Translations under genes and position numbers: made by a program | Part shown: in pieces, positions 22,254 through 33,866 of the stretch | How positions within the stretch are numbered: position 1 is the stretch's first letter | How the letters are laid out: each line of letters opens with the position of its first letter | DNA from: Urophycis tenuis | Taxonomy: Eukaryota; Chordata; Actinopteri; Gadiformes; Phycidae | Direction of reading: 5' to 3' | NCBI GenBank assembly: GCA_036785325.1 | Contig: JAXIVH010000033.1 | Span: forward strand, 600,386 to 664,385 | DNA: 64,000 bases | The notes under the pieces: model-generated | Databases searched by the model: none | Told to the model about the DNA's origin: nothing | The model's input: the letters and a program-made list of their open reading frames with translations, nothing else

Positions 22254-22495
22254 CACCAGCCCCTAATTATTAAGCTATCACCCAATAATTACCCACATTA
22301 TGCACTATAGGAGTCATTAAATAATTATCTAAACAGTCCACACAATCACTTTACGTTTTTTGTCTTCTTCATTCCTCACAATCCTGTGGAAAAGTCATAA
22401 GTCAGTAGGCGCCAGAGGTTGTCACAGAGTACTGTGACCTGCACAGTCACTGTCGGTCAAAGTGTCAAAGTTAAGTCAGAAGTCTAGGCAGAAGT
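22254..22495 (-). other. BEL/Pao 3' untranslated region
   Basis: Lies between the integrase stop and the 3' LTR. No frame is present. The candidate polypurine tract abuts the LTR. Confidence 0.6.
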
Positions 22496-23497
22496 CTAGG
22501 TGCCGTCATCCGTACCAGCCGCTCCACATCCAGCATCGGCCTCCTTTAGCAGACAGACCTTGGTTATAGGCCGGTTCAGGCAGCTGCTCTTCGTTTTGAT
22601 GCGCACCTGACGCACAAAGCCGCTTCTATCCGGAAAGGTTTGTAGGACCCGTACTATGACCCAGGAGTTACGAGGTGCTGTGTTGTCCACTATGAGCACC
22701 AGATCTCCAAGGACAAGGTTGCGCTTCGCTCCTGACCATCTCTGCCGCTCCTGCAATAGAGGTAGGTATTCTTTAACCCATCTCTTCCAGAACAGGTCTG
22801 ACATGTACTGAACCTGCTTCCATCGCCTGCGTGCGTATATGTCAGCCTCCTGGAAGACTCCTGGTGGTAAAGATGGTAAAGCCTTCAAAAGGAGCAGGTG
22901 ATTAGGCGTCAATGCCTCCAGGTCATAAGGATCCATGGAAGCTTTTGTAATCGGCCGGCCGTTGATAATGGCTTCCACTTCACAGAGAACTATGTGAAGG
23001 CCTTCTTTATCCAAACTCTGCACATTCAAGGTGGAGTTGAGAACTTTCCGGACTGATCGAATTAACCTCTCCCAAGAACCTCCATGATGGGAGCCAGCTG
23101 GGGGGTTAAAAGACCATTTTATCCCTTTCTGAAGGAGGACATAATTAATCTGTGCCTGATTCCACTGCTCAATGTATGTTTTCAATTCTTGTTCTGCTCC
23201 CCTGAAATTTGTCCCATTATCTGAGCGCAGTTCTCGTACTTGGCCACGTCTTGCTATAAAGCGTCTAAGAGCATTTATGAAGGCATCCGTGTCGAGTGAA
23301 GGTGCCACTTCAATGTGAATTGCTCTTATGGCCATGCAGGTAAAATTTACCCCATACTTCTTCACAACACTTCTTCTGCTCCTCACCTCGAAAGGTCCAA
23401 AATAGTCCACTCCTACCCGAGTAAACGGAGGTTCATCTGGAGTAATCCTTTCAGATGGTAAGTCTGCCATTTGCTGAGACATTGGCTGAGCATTCAA
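22496..23497 (-). pseudogene. BEL/Pao integrase (C-terminal part of pol)
   Basis: The frame of about 333 codons continues directly after an in-frame TGA at 23498-23500. Motifs are GVDYFGPFEV (first catalytic Asp), LRSDNGTNFRG (second Asp) and GSWERLIRSV (Glu), the DD35E core. A C-terminal region (SWVIVRVLQTFPDRSGFVR) matches the domain that follows integrase in BEL/Pao. It would insert the cDNA copy. It cannot be made from the upstream pol without reading through the TGA. Confidence 0.92.
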
Positions 23498-25981
23498 TCA
23501 TCGACAGATCACACACTTTGACAGAACACTTCTTATGGCTGTAGTAGCTCCCGAGATCCAGTATCTTTCACGCAGCTTGGACAACATGTGGTTTCGCCCG
23601 CCATGTCCCACCATTTGATGGATGTGTCTCAGAAGAAGGGTTGAGATATGTAAATCTTTTGCCAATATTATGGGATGTTTGGCTTCTGCTGGCATGGACG
23701 ACCTGCTGAGCCGACCACCAACTCTCAGAACCCCATCCTCCATCAGTGGGCAGAGTGTGTGGATGTGACTGTGACCCTTGACACTTTTGCCTTTTTCCAG
23801 CATGGAGAATTCCTCTGGAAACCTCTTCCTTTGGCTGAACTTGATGATCTCCAGCTCTGACTTCTCCAGCTCCTCTACTGATAGGCAACTTGAAGCCATC
23901 TTTCTCTTGAATGTTTCCATATCCTTCTCCAATGAACATCTTCGTTGTTCCACATTCAAGTCAGACTGTGTAAGAGCCATATTCTGTTGTCTCCTCTTCT
24001 GACAGAGAGATGAGAGCCAAGTTTTAAATCTCAAGATCCAAGCTACAGACTTTCTCAAATGGACCCAAGAGCTGAAGTGGTGGATCATGCGAGTCACTGC
24101 ATCAGCCTCCTCACTGGCCTGTACAGCATTCACCGTGGCTGCTTTCTTGACCTCAGGGTCATCTGCTGGAAGTTGATGAACATCCTCAGGATCAACAGGC
24201 CACTCGTTCTCATGTTGAAGGAGAAAACGAGGCCCTGACACCCATGTTGCATTCTTGAGAAATGCATTAACTTTCACACCCCTGGAGGCGACATCGGCTG
24301 GATTAGTTGCAGTTCCAACGTACCTCCACTGTGATGGTTGTGAAGCCTTGTGAATTTCTGTGACTCGGTTGGCAACAAAGACTCTGAACCTGGAAGTCTC
24401 ATTCCTGATATATTTGAGCACCGAAGTACTGTCAGTCCAAAACACAGAGTCCTGAAGATGCATGTGCAGCTCTTTCCTCCACAAGATATCAATGCGACTG
24501 GCCATGGTGGCAGCGATAAGCTCCATTCGGGGGATGGTAACAGGTTTCAATGGCGCCACCCTAGCCGTTCCCATGACAAAAGCACTGTGTACTTGTGAGT
24601 GTGCGTTTCGTGACAACAGGTAAGACACTGCTCCATAGCCATCCTCGCTTGCATCACAGAAATGATGTAACTGTGCTGTAGTCACTTCTCCAAAGTCCAG
24701 TGGTTTCAGACACCTCATGATGTTACATTTCTCCAAATGGCAAAGTTCATCCAGCCAACTTGTCCACTCCTGAGCCAAAGTCTGAGGTATGACATCATCC
24801 CAGCCAAGTGCTCTCCTGCACAGATCTCTTAAGATTTTCTTTGCAGACAAGACGACCGGACTCACGATACCAAGAGGATCATAGATGGAGGCAACTGTAG
24901 AGAGGATTCCTCTCCTGGTGAGTGGTCTGTCCTTAACAACAATCTTGAACTTGAAAGTATCAGACTGGATGCACCACTCCACACCAAGCACTCTCTCCAC
25001 AGGTAGCAAATCCTGGTCCATGTTCAACATTTTCATGTCTTTAGCTCTGTGCCCTTCAGGTATTGCAGCTAGAACAGCACGCCTATTGCTTATCCACTTT
25101 GTGAGTTGGAACCCACCTTTAGCACAGATCGCGACAAGCTCATGATAGAGAGACACAGCTTTCTTCTCTGAAACCACAGACACAAGACAGTCATCCACAT
25201 AAAAGCAGTGTAGGACCTTATCTACTGCTTCCTGACTGAACTGTCCTTTGTTGTCCTCAGCGCATTTCCTGAGGGCAAAATTGGCACAGCTGGGAGAGGA
25301 CGTTGCCCCAAAGAGATGCACCATCATCCTGAAGTCCACAAGATCTTGACTTAAATCTCCAGCAGGCCACCAGAGGAACCTCAACAATTCAGCATCCTCT
25401 GGTGGTACTCTGACCTGGTGGAACATTGATTCCACATCTGCCATGATAACAACTGGTTCTTTTCTGAACCTGCTCACCACTCCAATCAGCAAACTTGTAA
25501 GATCTGGACCCTGTAAGAGCTGAGCATTAAGTGATGTTCCTTGGAAACTCGCTCCACAGTCAAAAACAACTCTGATTTTCTTCTTTGTAGGATGGTAAAC
25601 ACCTTGGTGCGGGATGTACCAGACCCTGCCATCACTACGTTCCAAATCCGCTTCAGGCACCCTTTCAGCATATCCTTTGGCCACAAGATTATTCACAAAG
25701 GCAGTATAGTCAGCATGAAACGAGGAATCCTTCTGAAGCCTCTTCTTCAGGTGTAAGGCACGCTGCTCCATAATTTTCCTATTATTTGGCATGCTAACGT
25801 CCTTTTTCCTCAATGGCAAGTCGATCTGATAATGGCCATTGACCTGCTTTGCTGAACTTGTAACCAGCTCCATGAACCTTTGTTCTTCTCTTGACATGCC
25901 AAGTTGTTCGTTCATGCTGCATTCGGGGAAGTCTGTCTTAAACTGCTGCTGCCACAGTTCGTCCAAACTCACAACCGACAC
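23498..25981 (-). pseudogene. BEL/Pao reverse transcriptase and RNase H
   Basis: Open frame of 827 codons. RT features are VVFDCGASFQG, motif A IMADVESMFHQV (about residue 180) and motif C FYVDDCL (about residue 261). RNase H follows with HFCDASEDGYGAV (about 445) and VFWTDSTSVLKYI (about 515). Near the end a zinc-binding H2C2 region (HIHQMVGHGG, SKCVICR) leads into the integrase. The upstream boundary is a frame change at about 25980 relative to the protease. The downstream boundary is a TGA at 23498-23500. The RT/RNase H block itself is intact. Confidence 0.93.
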
Positions 25982-26684
25982 TGTTCACTGTTAACTCGGG
26001 CTCCTCACCGTCCACTGCATCTCCACTGTCTCCTTTCAGCGGCCCATTCACCGTCCAGCCCAGCATTGTTCTAATTGCATAGGGTCCATCTCCAACACTG
26101 CGAATGACTTGCAAGGGTTCCAAAGCTTTAGAAACATTTGTCCCAATCAACAGCTCGATTCCTGCATCAATCTCAGGCAAATGAACATGCTTTAAATGAG
26201 GCCATTTCTGTATATCACTCTGTTTTGGAATGTTTCCCTTGTGAACAGGCATGTGTGACTGAGTGTAAGCCTTGGGCAGCTCACAGAAATGCTCCTCAGT
26301 CAAACCAGCCACTTCCAGTCCTGGCACAATGTGGCTAGTCACCACTTTCTCTTGGCCCATCGTCTGTAGGAGAATATTGACTTTCTTTCCTGCAAGATTA
26401 AGTTTTTCCATTAAAGCCTCTGTACAGAATACTGCAGTACTTCCTGGGTCCAAGAAAGCATAGGTGGTGACAATCTTACTGCCCTTCTTGGATTTAACTT
26501 GCACTGGAACTATGGGAAGTTTGCAGTTGTGATCACCAGCCCCTGTAAGTCTACTTGACATCAGAGCGCTATTGATTGACACCTCTGATTTCCTTACAGC
26601 TTGGTCCGCATCCTTGTCTGTTTCTCTTTGAGGAATGTGAAGAACAGTTGGATGTTTGAAACCACATTTTGCACAGGAAATTCA
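25975..26684 (-). pseudogene. BEL/Pao aspartic protease region with zinc knuckle
   Basis: YAFLDPGSTAVFC contains the protease Asp in a DPGS variant, as in many BEL/Pao proteases. IELLIGTNVSKALEP and MLGWTVNGPL follow, the conserved stretch leading into RT. The N-terminal side has CAKCGFKHPTVLH, a zinc knuckle lying just after an in-frame TGA at 26682-26684. A frameshift at about 25980 disconnects it from RT. Confidence 0.88.
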
Positions 26685-26746
26685 TTTTCTGCAAACTTTG
26701 CTGATGTGTCCAATACACAAGCAGCCGAAACAGACACCCTTCTCTC

Positions 26747-28720
26747 TTAAGAAGCCTCTTTGTGTGCCTTCTTCCCCAACTGTGGACACAAATCCAAAAC
26801 ATGTCCCTCTCCACAACAGATGCATGTTGTCCTTGCAGACTCAACATGTTCCTTTCCTTTAGTTCCCGGCTGTGTTCCGCTTATTACAGGGGCTACAGTG
26901 GTAGCAAAGCTGGTTCTCTTAATTCCAGAACGAGTTTGTGGATTAGGCTTGTTCACACCCCGATTAGTCGTCAGTGATGGAGCGTGTATGTTTCCAAACA
27001 CTGGGTCAGTTAGAATCCGCACTTGTCTCTCAATGAAGTTTGTGATGTCCATGAATGTAGCTCTCTGGCTGCGCCTTTCCTGCAATTCACAGGCTGCAGA
27101 ACGCCACTTGTCTCGGAATTTGTAGGGCAACTTTCTTATGATGGTTAGCATGTTAACCGGGATGTTCAGTTCATGCAGGTGTTGCACCTCCTCCATGACG
27201 TTACAGCAACCTCTGAGAAAAAGGCTGTACTCCTGAAGAGCTTTTATATCCTCAATTTTGATTGACGGCCATGAAAGCGCTCTTTCCATACATGCGGATG
27301 CAATCCTCTGCTCATTTCCAAACTGCTCCTTTAATAAAGCTTTTGCCTTAGCATATCCTCTCTCAGGCTCCATATGCTGGCAGCTTCTTATCAGTCCTTT
27401 GGGGTGACCACTTGTGTGCTGTTCCAAGAAATACAGTCTGTCACTGTGATTTGCAGTGTTCCTCTCCACACCGTTCTGGAAAGCCTTCACAAACGCATGA
27501 TATTTTAATGGATCACCATCAAAAATTGGTATCTCCCTCTTAGGCAAAGATGAAAGGCATTGCTGCTGTATCAACAGTGTTGTTATTTCATTCTGTTTTC
27601 TCATAATGCCCAACATATTGTGTTGATCGTCATTTGGACCAATATTTACATTCAAGGTATTTCCATCTTGCATTTGTGCCCTTTCTTGAGGACTGTGATT
27701 CACTGCATGTTGCTTGGGTTCATAGGAAGTAAGTGACATAGGTTCTGAATAAATTAACTGAGGATTTTTCTCCTTAGGTCTTGTTCCTGCATCCAGATGA
27801 ATACATTTTATTTCCTGTTGTGCCCTTTGTGGTAGAAATGACTTTGCTCTAGCACTGAGGGTCTGTGTTTCCCCTTGTCCATTTTCAAAGTAGGAGTTCA
27901 TTCCATCCGAGCGCTTTGATACAGAGGTTTTCCCACTTGAGATGCTCCGAGACTTGAACACATTCAGTTTAGCCATGTTTGCTGCAATTTCCTCATCCAA
28001 TTTAAGCTGCTCCTTCATTTTACGTAGCCGTTCCTCCTCTTCTTCCAGTTCATGTTTTTCTTTCAATGATTTTTGTCTCATCCTTAAAGCTGCTAAGTCA
28101 GCCTCTTCTCTGAGACGTGCACAAGAAACACTGGAAGCAACAGACTTTCTTCCTGTAGTAGAGTTTTGTGACTTGGATACTCTGCTTCCCACATTTGACA
28201 CACTGTCATTTGGTTTTACATTGTCTTGCATGTCATCTATATTGGTTATGGAAGCAGCCGGTAGCTGATGTTCAGCTGTTGAAGAAAATAGTTGTTCATT
28301 CATTTCACCAGGATCAGCTTGAACATGTAAGACATTGCGGAATAGTTCCTCTGGTTCATTCAACCACTGTTCGACATCGGTTTGAAATGTGTTGCTGTAG
28401 CCCATAATGTTAGAAAACCATTCATTATGTTTCCTCTGCTCATCCTCAGGGAGTAAAGGAATCAGCATGTTATGTGACATGGTGGCATTTTCCCAATGTT
28501 CAGTTACACTCTTCCAAAGAGATTGTACGTGCGAGACATTTTCCCTTTTTATCAGTAATGATTTCATTTGTGGTATGAACCCTTTAATTTTATTCACACT
28601 CATCTTCCTTTCCCGTTGAAGCTTTTCAATTTTATTCTCCAAAGCCTTTACAGTGGGCTTGGATTCCCTTTTTCCACACTCCATTTCCGAACTTGAAACG
28701 ACAGCACTTATTTGACTCAT
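26747..28720 (-). CDS. BEL/Pao Gag-like protein
   Basis: The open frame extends a little further upstream, but the start chosen is MSQISAVVSSSEM (28720). It has an N-terminal coiled-coil-like segment (LENKIEKLQRERKM), a central Arg/Glu-rich coil (LEEEEERLRKMKEQ), a BEL-type Gag core (IPIFDGDPLKYHAFVKAFQN, EQHTSGHPKGLI) and a Cys-rich C-terminus (CICCGEGHVLDLCP). It would form the particle and bind RNA. The frame ends at 26747; the homology to further zinc knuckles continues in another frame, so a small indel lies near 26750. Confidence 0.85.
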   Translation of the reverse strand: MSQISAVVSSSEMECGKRESKPTVKALENKIEKLQRERKMSVNKIKGFIPQMKSLLIKRENVSHVQSLWKSVTEHWENATMSHNMLIPLLPEDEQRKHNEWFSNIMGYSNTFQTDVEQWLNEPEELFRNVLHVQADPGEMNEQLFSSTAEHQLPAASITNIDDMQDNVKPNDSVSNVGSRVSKSQNSTTGRKSVASSVSCARLREEADLAALRMRQKSLKEKHELEEEEERLRKMKEQLKLDEEIAANMAKLNVFKSRSISSGKTSVSKRSDGMNSYFENGQGETQTLSARAKSFLPQRAQQEIKCIHLDAGTRPKEKNPQLIYSEPMSLTSYEPKQHAVNHSPQERAQMQDGNTLNVNIGPNDDQHNMLGIMRKQNEITTLLIQQQCLSSLPKREIPIFDGDPLKYHAFVKAFQNGVERNTANHSDRLYFLEQHTSGHPKGLIRSCQHMEPERGYAKAKALLKEQFGNEQRIASACMERALSWPSIKIEDIKALQEYSLFLRGCCNVMEEVQHLHELNIPVNMLTIIRKLPYKFRDKWRSAACELQERRSQRATFMDITNFIERQVRILTDPVFGNIHAPSLTTNRGVNKPNPQTRSGIKRTSFATTVAPVISGTQPGTKGKEHVESARTTCICCGEGHVLDLCPQLGKKAHKEAS

Positions 28721-29326
28721 TTTCCTTTTCCAGTTCCTTTCCAATAGATTTGTGCATCCAAACACTGCCACAGACAGAAAGGAAATTCCTCGACAACGTC
28801 ACATACACACATCAGCAGCACAGCGGCAATTTCAAAGAGACAAAGCGGAGATTCATCATCTGACAGTGCGGAGATATTACAGCAGCGAATCCACACAATC
28901 AATGCCAGCAATCGGGAAGACCAACTCTCCCAAACGGTGTTCAATCAAACAATTGTCCCCAATGGACAAAGATAAAAGAATATGCAAGCCGCATTCCTTC
29001 CATTAGTCAGAGGTGGAAAGAGTACTGAAAAATTGTAATTGAGTAAAAGTATCTTTACTTCGATGACGATGAAAATTGAGACGATGAGTCCATACAAAGT
29101 ACTGATAAACTAAATTAAAATTAAGTTGTTTATTTTGTGTAGTTGTATATTGCAATAATAATGTATGGTTGTCACAAAATCCCACGGCACACTTGGACTT
29201 GCCTCACGGCACATCGTTTGGGAACCAATGGTCTAATGAATGTGACGTTACTCCAAGCACAGTGGACTAGTTCACTAACGACATGAAGTAAACAGCATAG
29301 GGGTAAAACTAGACAGTATACATATC

Positions 29327-29357
29327 CAAAAAAAAAAAAGTTTTTTTTTTTTTTTTT
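29327..29357. repeat. A-run/T-run inverted homopolymer
   Basis: Twelve As, one G, then a run of about 17 Ts: a self-complementary homopolymer pair inside the hAT element. Confidence 0.9.
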
Positions 29358-29820
29358 GCAGTGGCGCTGAATGCATATAGCGGAAACACTGCCCTAGATC
29401 CACCACACCAGATTATTTAAAAATGGAAAGGGCGCGCACAAGGCAAGGCCATGCAATTGACTTTCAGTTCCGGGACAGCGGTTTAAATTTCCGCCCGCAT
29501 TTAATTTTTCACCATCAATATTTTTTTTTACTCAGTAACGTGAGGGGTTTAGAATAGAATAGAATAGAAATACCTTATTAATCCCATGCTGGGAAATTCC
29601 AATGTAGCAGCAGCATTACAGAATAGAATAAAAATAAAAATAAAAGTGTATGTAAAAATAATATATATATACATTAAGATATAAATATAGACTAAAACTA
29701 AATAAACTAAAAATGTAAAATAAATATAATCTAAACTAATTATAGTGCAAGTATTTCTAAACAAACAGTGTACAGAATATAATGCAATGAACTGAAATAT
29801 AAGGTGCAAGGTTGCAATAG

Positions 29821-30597
29821 TTATTGGCTGTTATTGTACAGTGTAATGGAATGTGGTAGGAATGATTTCCTATATCTGTCCCTTCGACAGCGGAGCTGGA
29901 GCAGCCTGTGAGAGAAGGTGCTCCGCTGTCTGACCACTGTTTGATGGAGAGGGTGCTGATCATTGTCAATGATGGATAACAGTTTTTTCAGCATTCTCCT
30001 CTCCACCACAGACTCAAAAGACTCCAGCCCGAGACCTAGGACAGAGCCAGCCTTCTTGATGATTTTATCAAGTCTGTTGATGTCACTGGCTCTGGTGCTG
30101 CTGCCCCAACACACAGCAGCAAAGAAAATGGTACTAGCAACAACAGACTGGTAGAAGATCTCCAACATCTTGCTGCACACGTTGAAAGATCTCAGCTTCC
30201 TCAGGAAATAGAGTCTGCTCATCCCCTTCTTGTATACAGCCTCGGTGTTAGATTTCCAGTCCAGTCTGTTACCGATCACCACCCCGAAGTATTTGTAGTC
30301 CTCCACCTCCTCCACCACATCCCCCCTGATCTGAAGTGGCTGTGGAGGCAACCTCTTTGTCCTCCCGAAGTCAGTCACCATCTCTCTGGTCTTGTTGACA
30401 TTCAGCCTCAGGTGATTCTGTTCGGACCACCCCACAAAGTTGTCCACCAGTGTCCTGTACTCACCCTCCTCTCCACCTCTTATACACCCGACAACAGCTG
30501 AGACATCAGAGAACTTTTGCAAGTGACATGACTCAGAGTTGTACTGAAAGTCAGTGGTGTACAAGGTGAAGAGGAAGGGGGAGAGCACAGTTCCCAA
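29821..30597 (-). pseudogene. LINE RT C-terminal part, active site changed
   Basis: It starts at GTVLSPFLFTLYTTDF (RT motif B). The catalytic motif C reads FSDVSAVVG: the second Asp of the usual FADD is Val. The remaining thumb-like region (LRLNVNKTREMVTDF, YFLRKLRSFNVC) is intact. Catalysis should be lost. Confidence 0.85.
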
Positions 30598-30614
30598 ATT
30601 GCAAGGGGTCCAGA

Positions 30615-32512
30615 AACATCCTCACCTGTGGCCTCAGCTGAGCTAAGACCAGCCTCTCCAGGACCTTCATCACATGCGATGTTAGGGCGACTGGTCTGTA
30701 GTCTGCCGGGTCGGACGGCCTCGACTTCTTGGGGACTGGGACCAAGCAGGAGGTCTTCCACAGCAACGGAATTTTCTCCTGACTCAGGCTCAGGTTGTAC
30801 AGATGTCCCAGTACAGGAGACAGCTGGCCGGCACAGGCCTTCAGGATCCTGGGTGAGATGCCATCAGGGCCTGCAGCCTTCCGCTGATGCAGTCTTTCCA
30901 ACTGCCTCTTTACCTGGCCTGTAGTCACCATTGGGCGGGGGATGGTGCAGATGTCATCAGTGGAGGAGGAGGAGGGGGTGGGGGGGAAGGAGGAGGGGCA
31001 GATGGAGAGGTGTTGTACAGGAGAATGCTGGGGGGAGGGTCGAACCCTTTGGGACAGTGTGGGTGTGTGGGGGGATGGGGGCGTTGGAGGGGAATCAGGG
31101 GCTGAGCTAAACCTGTTGAAAAACTGGTTATACTGGTTAGCTCTGTCCAGGCTCCCAGATGTCTGCCTGTCTTTCCCCTTCATCCCTGTGATGTGCTTCA
31201 TTCCCGCCCACACATCCCTCACACTGTTCTGTTGGAGCTTGGCCTCCAGCTTTCTCCTGTAGTTGTCTTTGCACGTCCTCAGCATCTCACGGAGTTCGTG
31301 CTGCACTCTCCTCTGCTCCTCCCTGTCTCCTGACCTGAAAGCCCTCTTCTTCTTGTTCAAGAGTGCCTTCAGGTCACTGGTAATCCATGGCTTGTTGTTG
31401 GAGAAGCAGTGAACGGTCCGGGCTGGCATGGTGGTGTCCTCGCAGAATCTTATATAGTCTGTAATGCAGTCGGTCATGTTATCGATGTCCTCCCCATGTG
31501 GCTCACAGAGAACATCCCAGTCTGTTGACTCGAAGCAGTCCTGCAGTGCCTCAGCAGTCTCCTGTGTCCACTTTCTCACTGTCCTGGTGAGCACAGGTTG
31601 CCTTCTCACAAGTGGGACATACTTGGGAGTCATCATGACCAGGTTGTGGTCTGACTTGCCAAGGGGGGGAAGGGCTGTGGCGTCATATGCGTCCATGGCA
31701 TTAGCATATAGTAAGTCCAGTGTTTTATTGTCTCTGGTGGGGCAGTCAACATATTGATGGAAGTTATTTAAAATATTGTTCAATGAGGCATGGTTAAAAT
31801 CACCTGTAATGACCACGAACGCATCCGGGTGTTCAGTCTGTAGTTTAGCGGTGGCGGAGCTGATGACTTCACAAGCCACCGCTGCATCAGCTGACGGGGG
31901 GATGTAAACAGCGATAGTAATGGCGGACGTAAACTCCCTCGGCAAATAGTACGGACGCATTCCCACAGCCAGCAGTTCAATGTCCGGGGTACAGAGACGC
32001 TCCTTCACGCTTACATGTCCGGGATTGCACCACCTCTCACTCACATAAAGTGCAAGCCCGCCACCCTTCTTCTTCCGACTTTTGGAACAGTCTCTGTCTC
32101 CCCGTACTAAACTGTAACCGGGAACCTCAACGCTGCTGTCCGGGATGTGCGAGTGCAGCCAGGTTTCACTGAAGCAGAATAAACTACACTCGCGGTATTC
32201 CCTTTGGGTCTTCACCAGCGCTGAAAGTTCGTCCATCTTATTCCCCAAAGACCTCACGTTCCCCATTATAATCGCTGGGACTGCTGGTTTATGTCTTCTT
32301 CTTCTCTCCCTCCGTTTGGTTCCAGCCCTGCAGCCCCGGCGTTTCCTCCGTAACTCCTGCGGGACCGCAGGTCTGTCTCCGGGCAGCAGCACATGCTCAC
32401 GCAGCGCAACCAGCTGATCGCGCGTGTAAACAATGCCCCCGCTACTACCGGCACAGTTCATTGTTACGAAAAGTAAAAAAAAGTAACAGAAGAACGCGGA
32501 GAAAAGTAACAA
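30615..32512 (-). pseudogene. LINE endonuclease and N-terminal RT
   Basis: Motifs of the apurinic-type endonuclease are NVRSLGNKMDEL, CFSETWL, GDFNHASLN and GKSDHNLV. Then come the linker and RT start (QRKAAGPDGISPRIL, VPVPKKS, DYRPVALTSHVMKVLER). At about 30615 (LDPLQFG) the sequence jumps to the end of the RT, so RT motif A is deleted. The start MNCAGSSGGIV at about 32461 is plausible. Confidence 0.85.
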
Positions 32513-32839
32513 GACTTAGTCCAACCATTGTCTCAGACGTTTAGACGCGGATGTTGAATGTTTAAAAACAAATGCAAAAACTGAAAACAACAAATAAACA
32601 AAAGAAAAGAAAACACGAGGGGAGCTGCAGCTACAGGCTGCCGCCTGAGGCAGCGCCAGATCAGCAATTTTAAAATGTTTAAAATGTAGCGAAGTAAAAG
32701 TACTTGGGTCAAAATGTACTCGAGGAAAAGTAAAAATTACCTATTTCAAAAACTACTCAGAAAATTAAAAATTACTCAAGTACTCAATTACAGTAACGTG
32801 AGTAAATGTAATTCATTACTTTCCACCCCTGCCATTAGT

Positions 32840-33030
32840 ACACAGCTTAATGCGCATATACAGCAGTACGCATACCTGGCTTTTGAGTGCGTCTCCCGAG
32901 CTTGTAATGATTGAGAGCCAATGCCTTCCTCCTTCATTTATCTTCGCCGATCCTTTCTCCCATTTTGATCCTTGATCCTGCTGCGCCGTCCGGAGTTGTT
33001 TTCCTTAATGCCGTTTTTTGTTGACAAAAA
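32840..33030 (-). other. BEL/Pao 5' leader next to the 5' LTR
   Basis: Sequence between the 5' LTR and the hAT insertion. I cannot identify a convincing primer-binding site; the first bases after the LTR in element orientation are TTTTTGTCAACAAAAAACGG. Confidence 0.5.
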
Positions 33031-33483
33031 TGTAGCGACTGGTTTCAAAAACAAAGCGGTCGCTGAGAGGCTGAGGGTTAGGGTGTTTGCTGATTGTCTG
33101 ACACGCTGTACAAACAAAACATTCGCTGAGATCAAAAAATGCGTTTACAGTTTTTATTAAAGAAGTCGAACAACTGATTATAACGTACTGAAAGTATGAA
33201 ACGAAATCAATCACAGCGATCAAAAGCAAAACAGCGGTCAACAAAAAATACGGCCTCCCAGTCTCTCACCCTCTCTTTCCTTGTTACCTGCCACCGGCAG
33301 GTGAACCGGTGATTATATTAACTAGATGTTACCGCCCATATCCCCGTGACCCAATTACTGTGATATGAAAAATAAACAACAACAAAAAATATAACAACCC
33401 AAATAACCCAAATATAAACCATGAAATTCTATTCTGTAATCTATTTACACTTCATCATGATACACACCTTCATGGCTCCTACA
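33031..33483 (-). repeat. BEL/Pao 5' LTR
   Basis: Identical to the other LTR except A at 33304 for C at 22074. Confidence 0.95.
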
Positions 33484-33744
33484 CATACAGTACCAAAACA
33501 CTGTGTAGACAATACAGCTGGTATGACCCACGCATTAAGTACCACAACGCTGTGTAGACAATACAGCTGGTATGACCCACACATACAGTACCACAACGCT
33601 GTGTAGACAATACAGCTGGTATGACCCAGACATACAGTACCGAAACACTGTGTAGACGATACAGCTGGTATGACCCACACATACAGTACCACAACGCTGT
33701 GTAGACAATACAGCTGGTATGACCCACACATACACGTACCCCAG
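33484..33744 (+). repeat. 49/55-bp minisatellite block, about 5 units
   Basis: Resumes with CATACAGTACC directly after the LTR, restoring the unit interrupted at 21800. Confidence 0.94.
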
Positions 33745-33757
33745 ACCCTGGTAGCTC

Positions 33758-33829
33758 GCCGTGATCGTATAGTGGTTAGTACTCTGCGTTGTGGCCGCAG
33801 CAACCCCGGTTCGAATCCGGGTCACGGCA
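33758..33829 (+). tRNA. tRNA-His(GTG), copy 8
   Basis: Identical to copy 1; leader TACACGTACCCCAGACC. Confidence 0.93.
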
Positions 33830-33866
33830 TTGAAACACAATGTCACGGCATACGGGTTGGCTTTTT

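Larger units (their letters stand above)
29550..32668 (-). mobile_element. LINE (CR1/L2/Rex1 group) nested inside the hAT element
   Basis: The 3' end, read on the minus strand, finishes GGGAAATTCC... AATAAGG ... TCTATTCTATTCTATTCT, a fish LINE terminus with a TATTC-type tail. It encodes an apurinic-type endonuclease and an RT, with the middle of the RT deleted. Its 5' part reaches about 32668, where hAT sequence resumes. No clean target duplication was found. Confidence 0.85.
29008..32831. mobile_element. hAT-type non-autonomous element nested in BEL/Pao
   Basis: The left end CAGAGGTGGAAAGAGTACT and right end ATTACTTTCCACCCCTG form imperfect terminal inverted repeats of the hAT CAG...CTG type. 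CCATTAGT occurs just outside both ends (29000-29007 and 32832-32839), an 8-bp target duplication. Subterminal GAGTAAAAGTA and AAGTACTC motifs repeat at both ends. No transposase frame is present. Most of its length is a LINE inserted later. It disrupts the BEL/Pao leader between LTR and gag. Confidence 0.9.
21801..33483 (-). mobile_element. BEL/Pao LTR retrotransposon with nested insertions
   Basis: Two 453-bp direct repeats (21801-22253 and 33031-33483), starting TGTAGCGACTGG and ending GGCTCCTACA on this strand, differ at a single base (C at 22074, A at 33304). CATAC flanks both ends (21796-21800 and 33484-33488), the 5-bp duplication typical of BEL/Pao. Genes run on the minus strand in the order gag, protease, RT, RNase H, integrase, as in this superfamily. 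The internal part carries two frameshifts and two nonsense codons as well as a nested hAT element, so the copy is defective despite near-identical LTRs. Confidence 0.96.
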
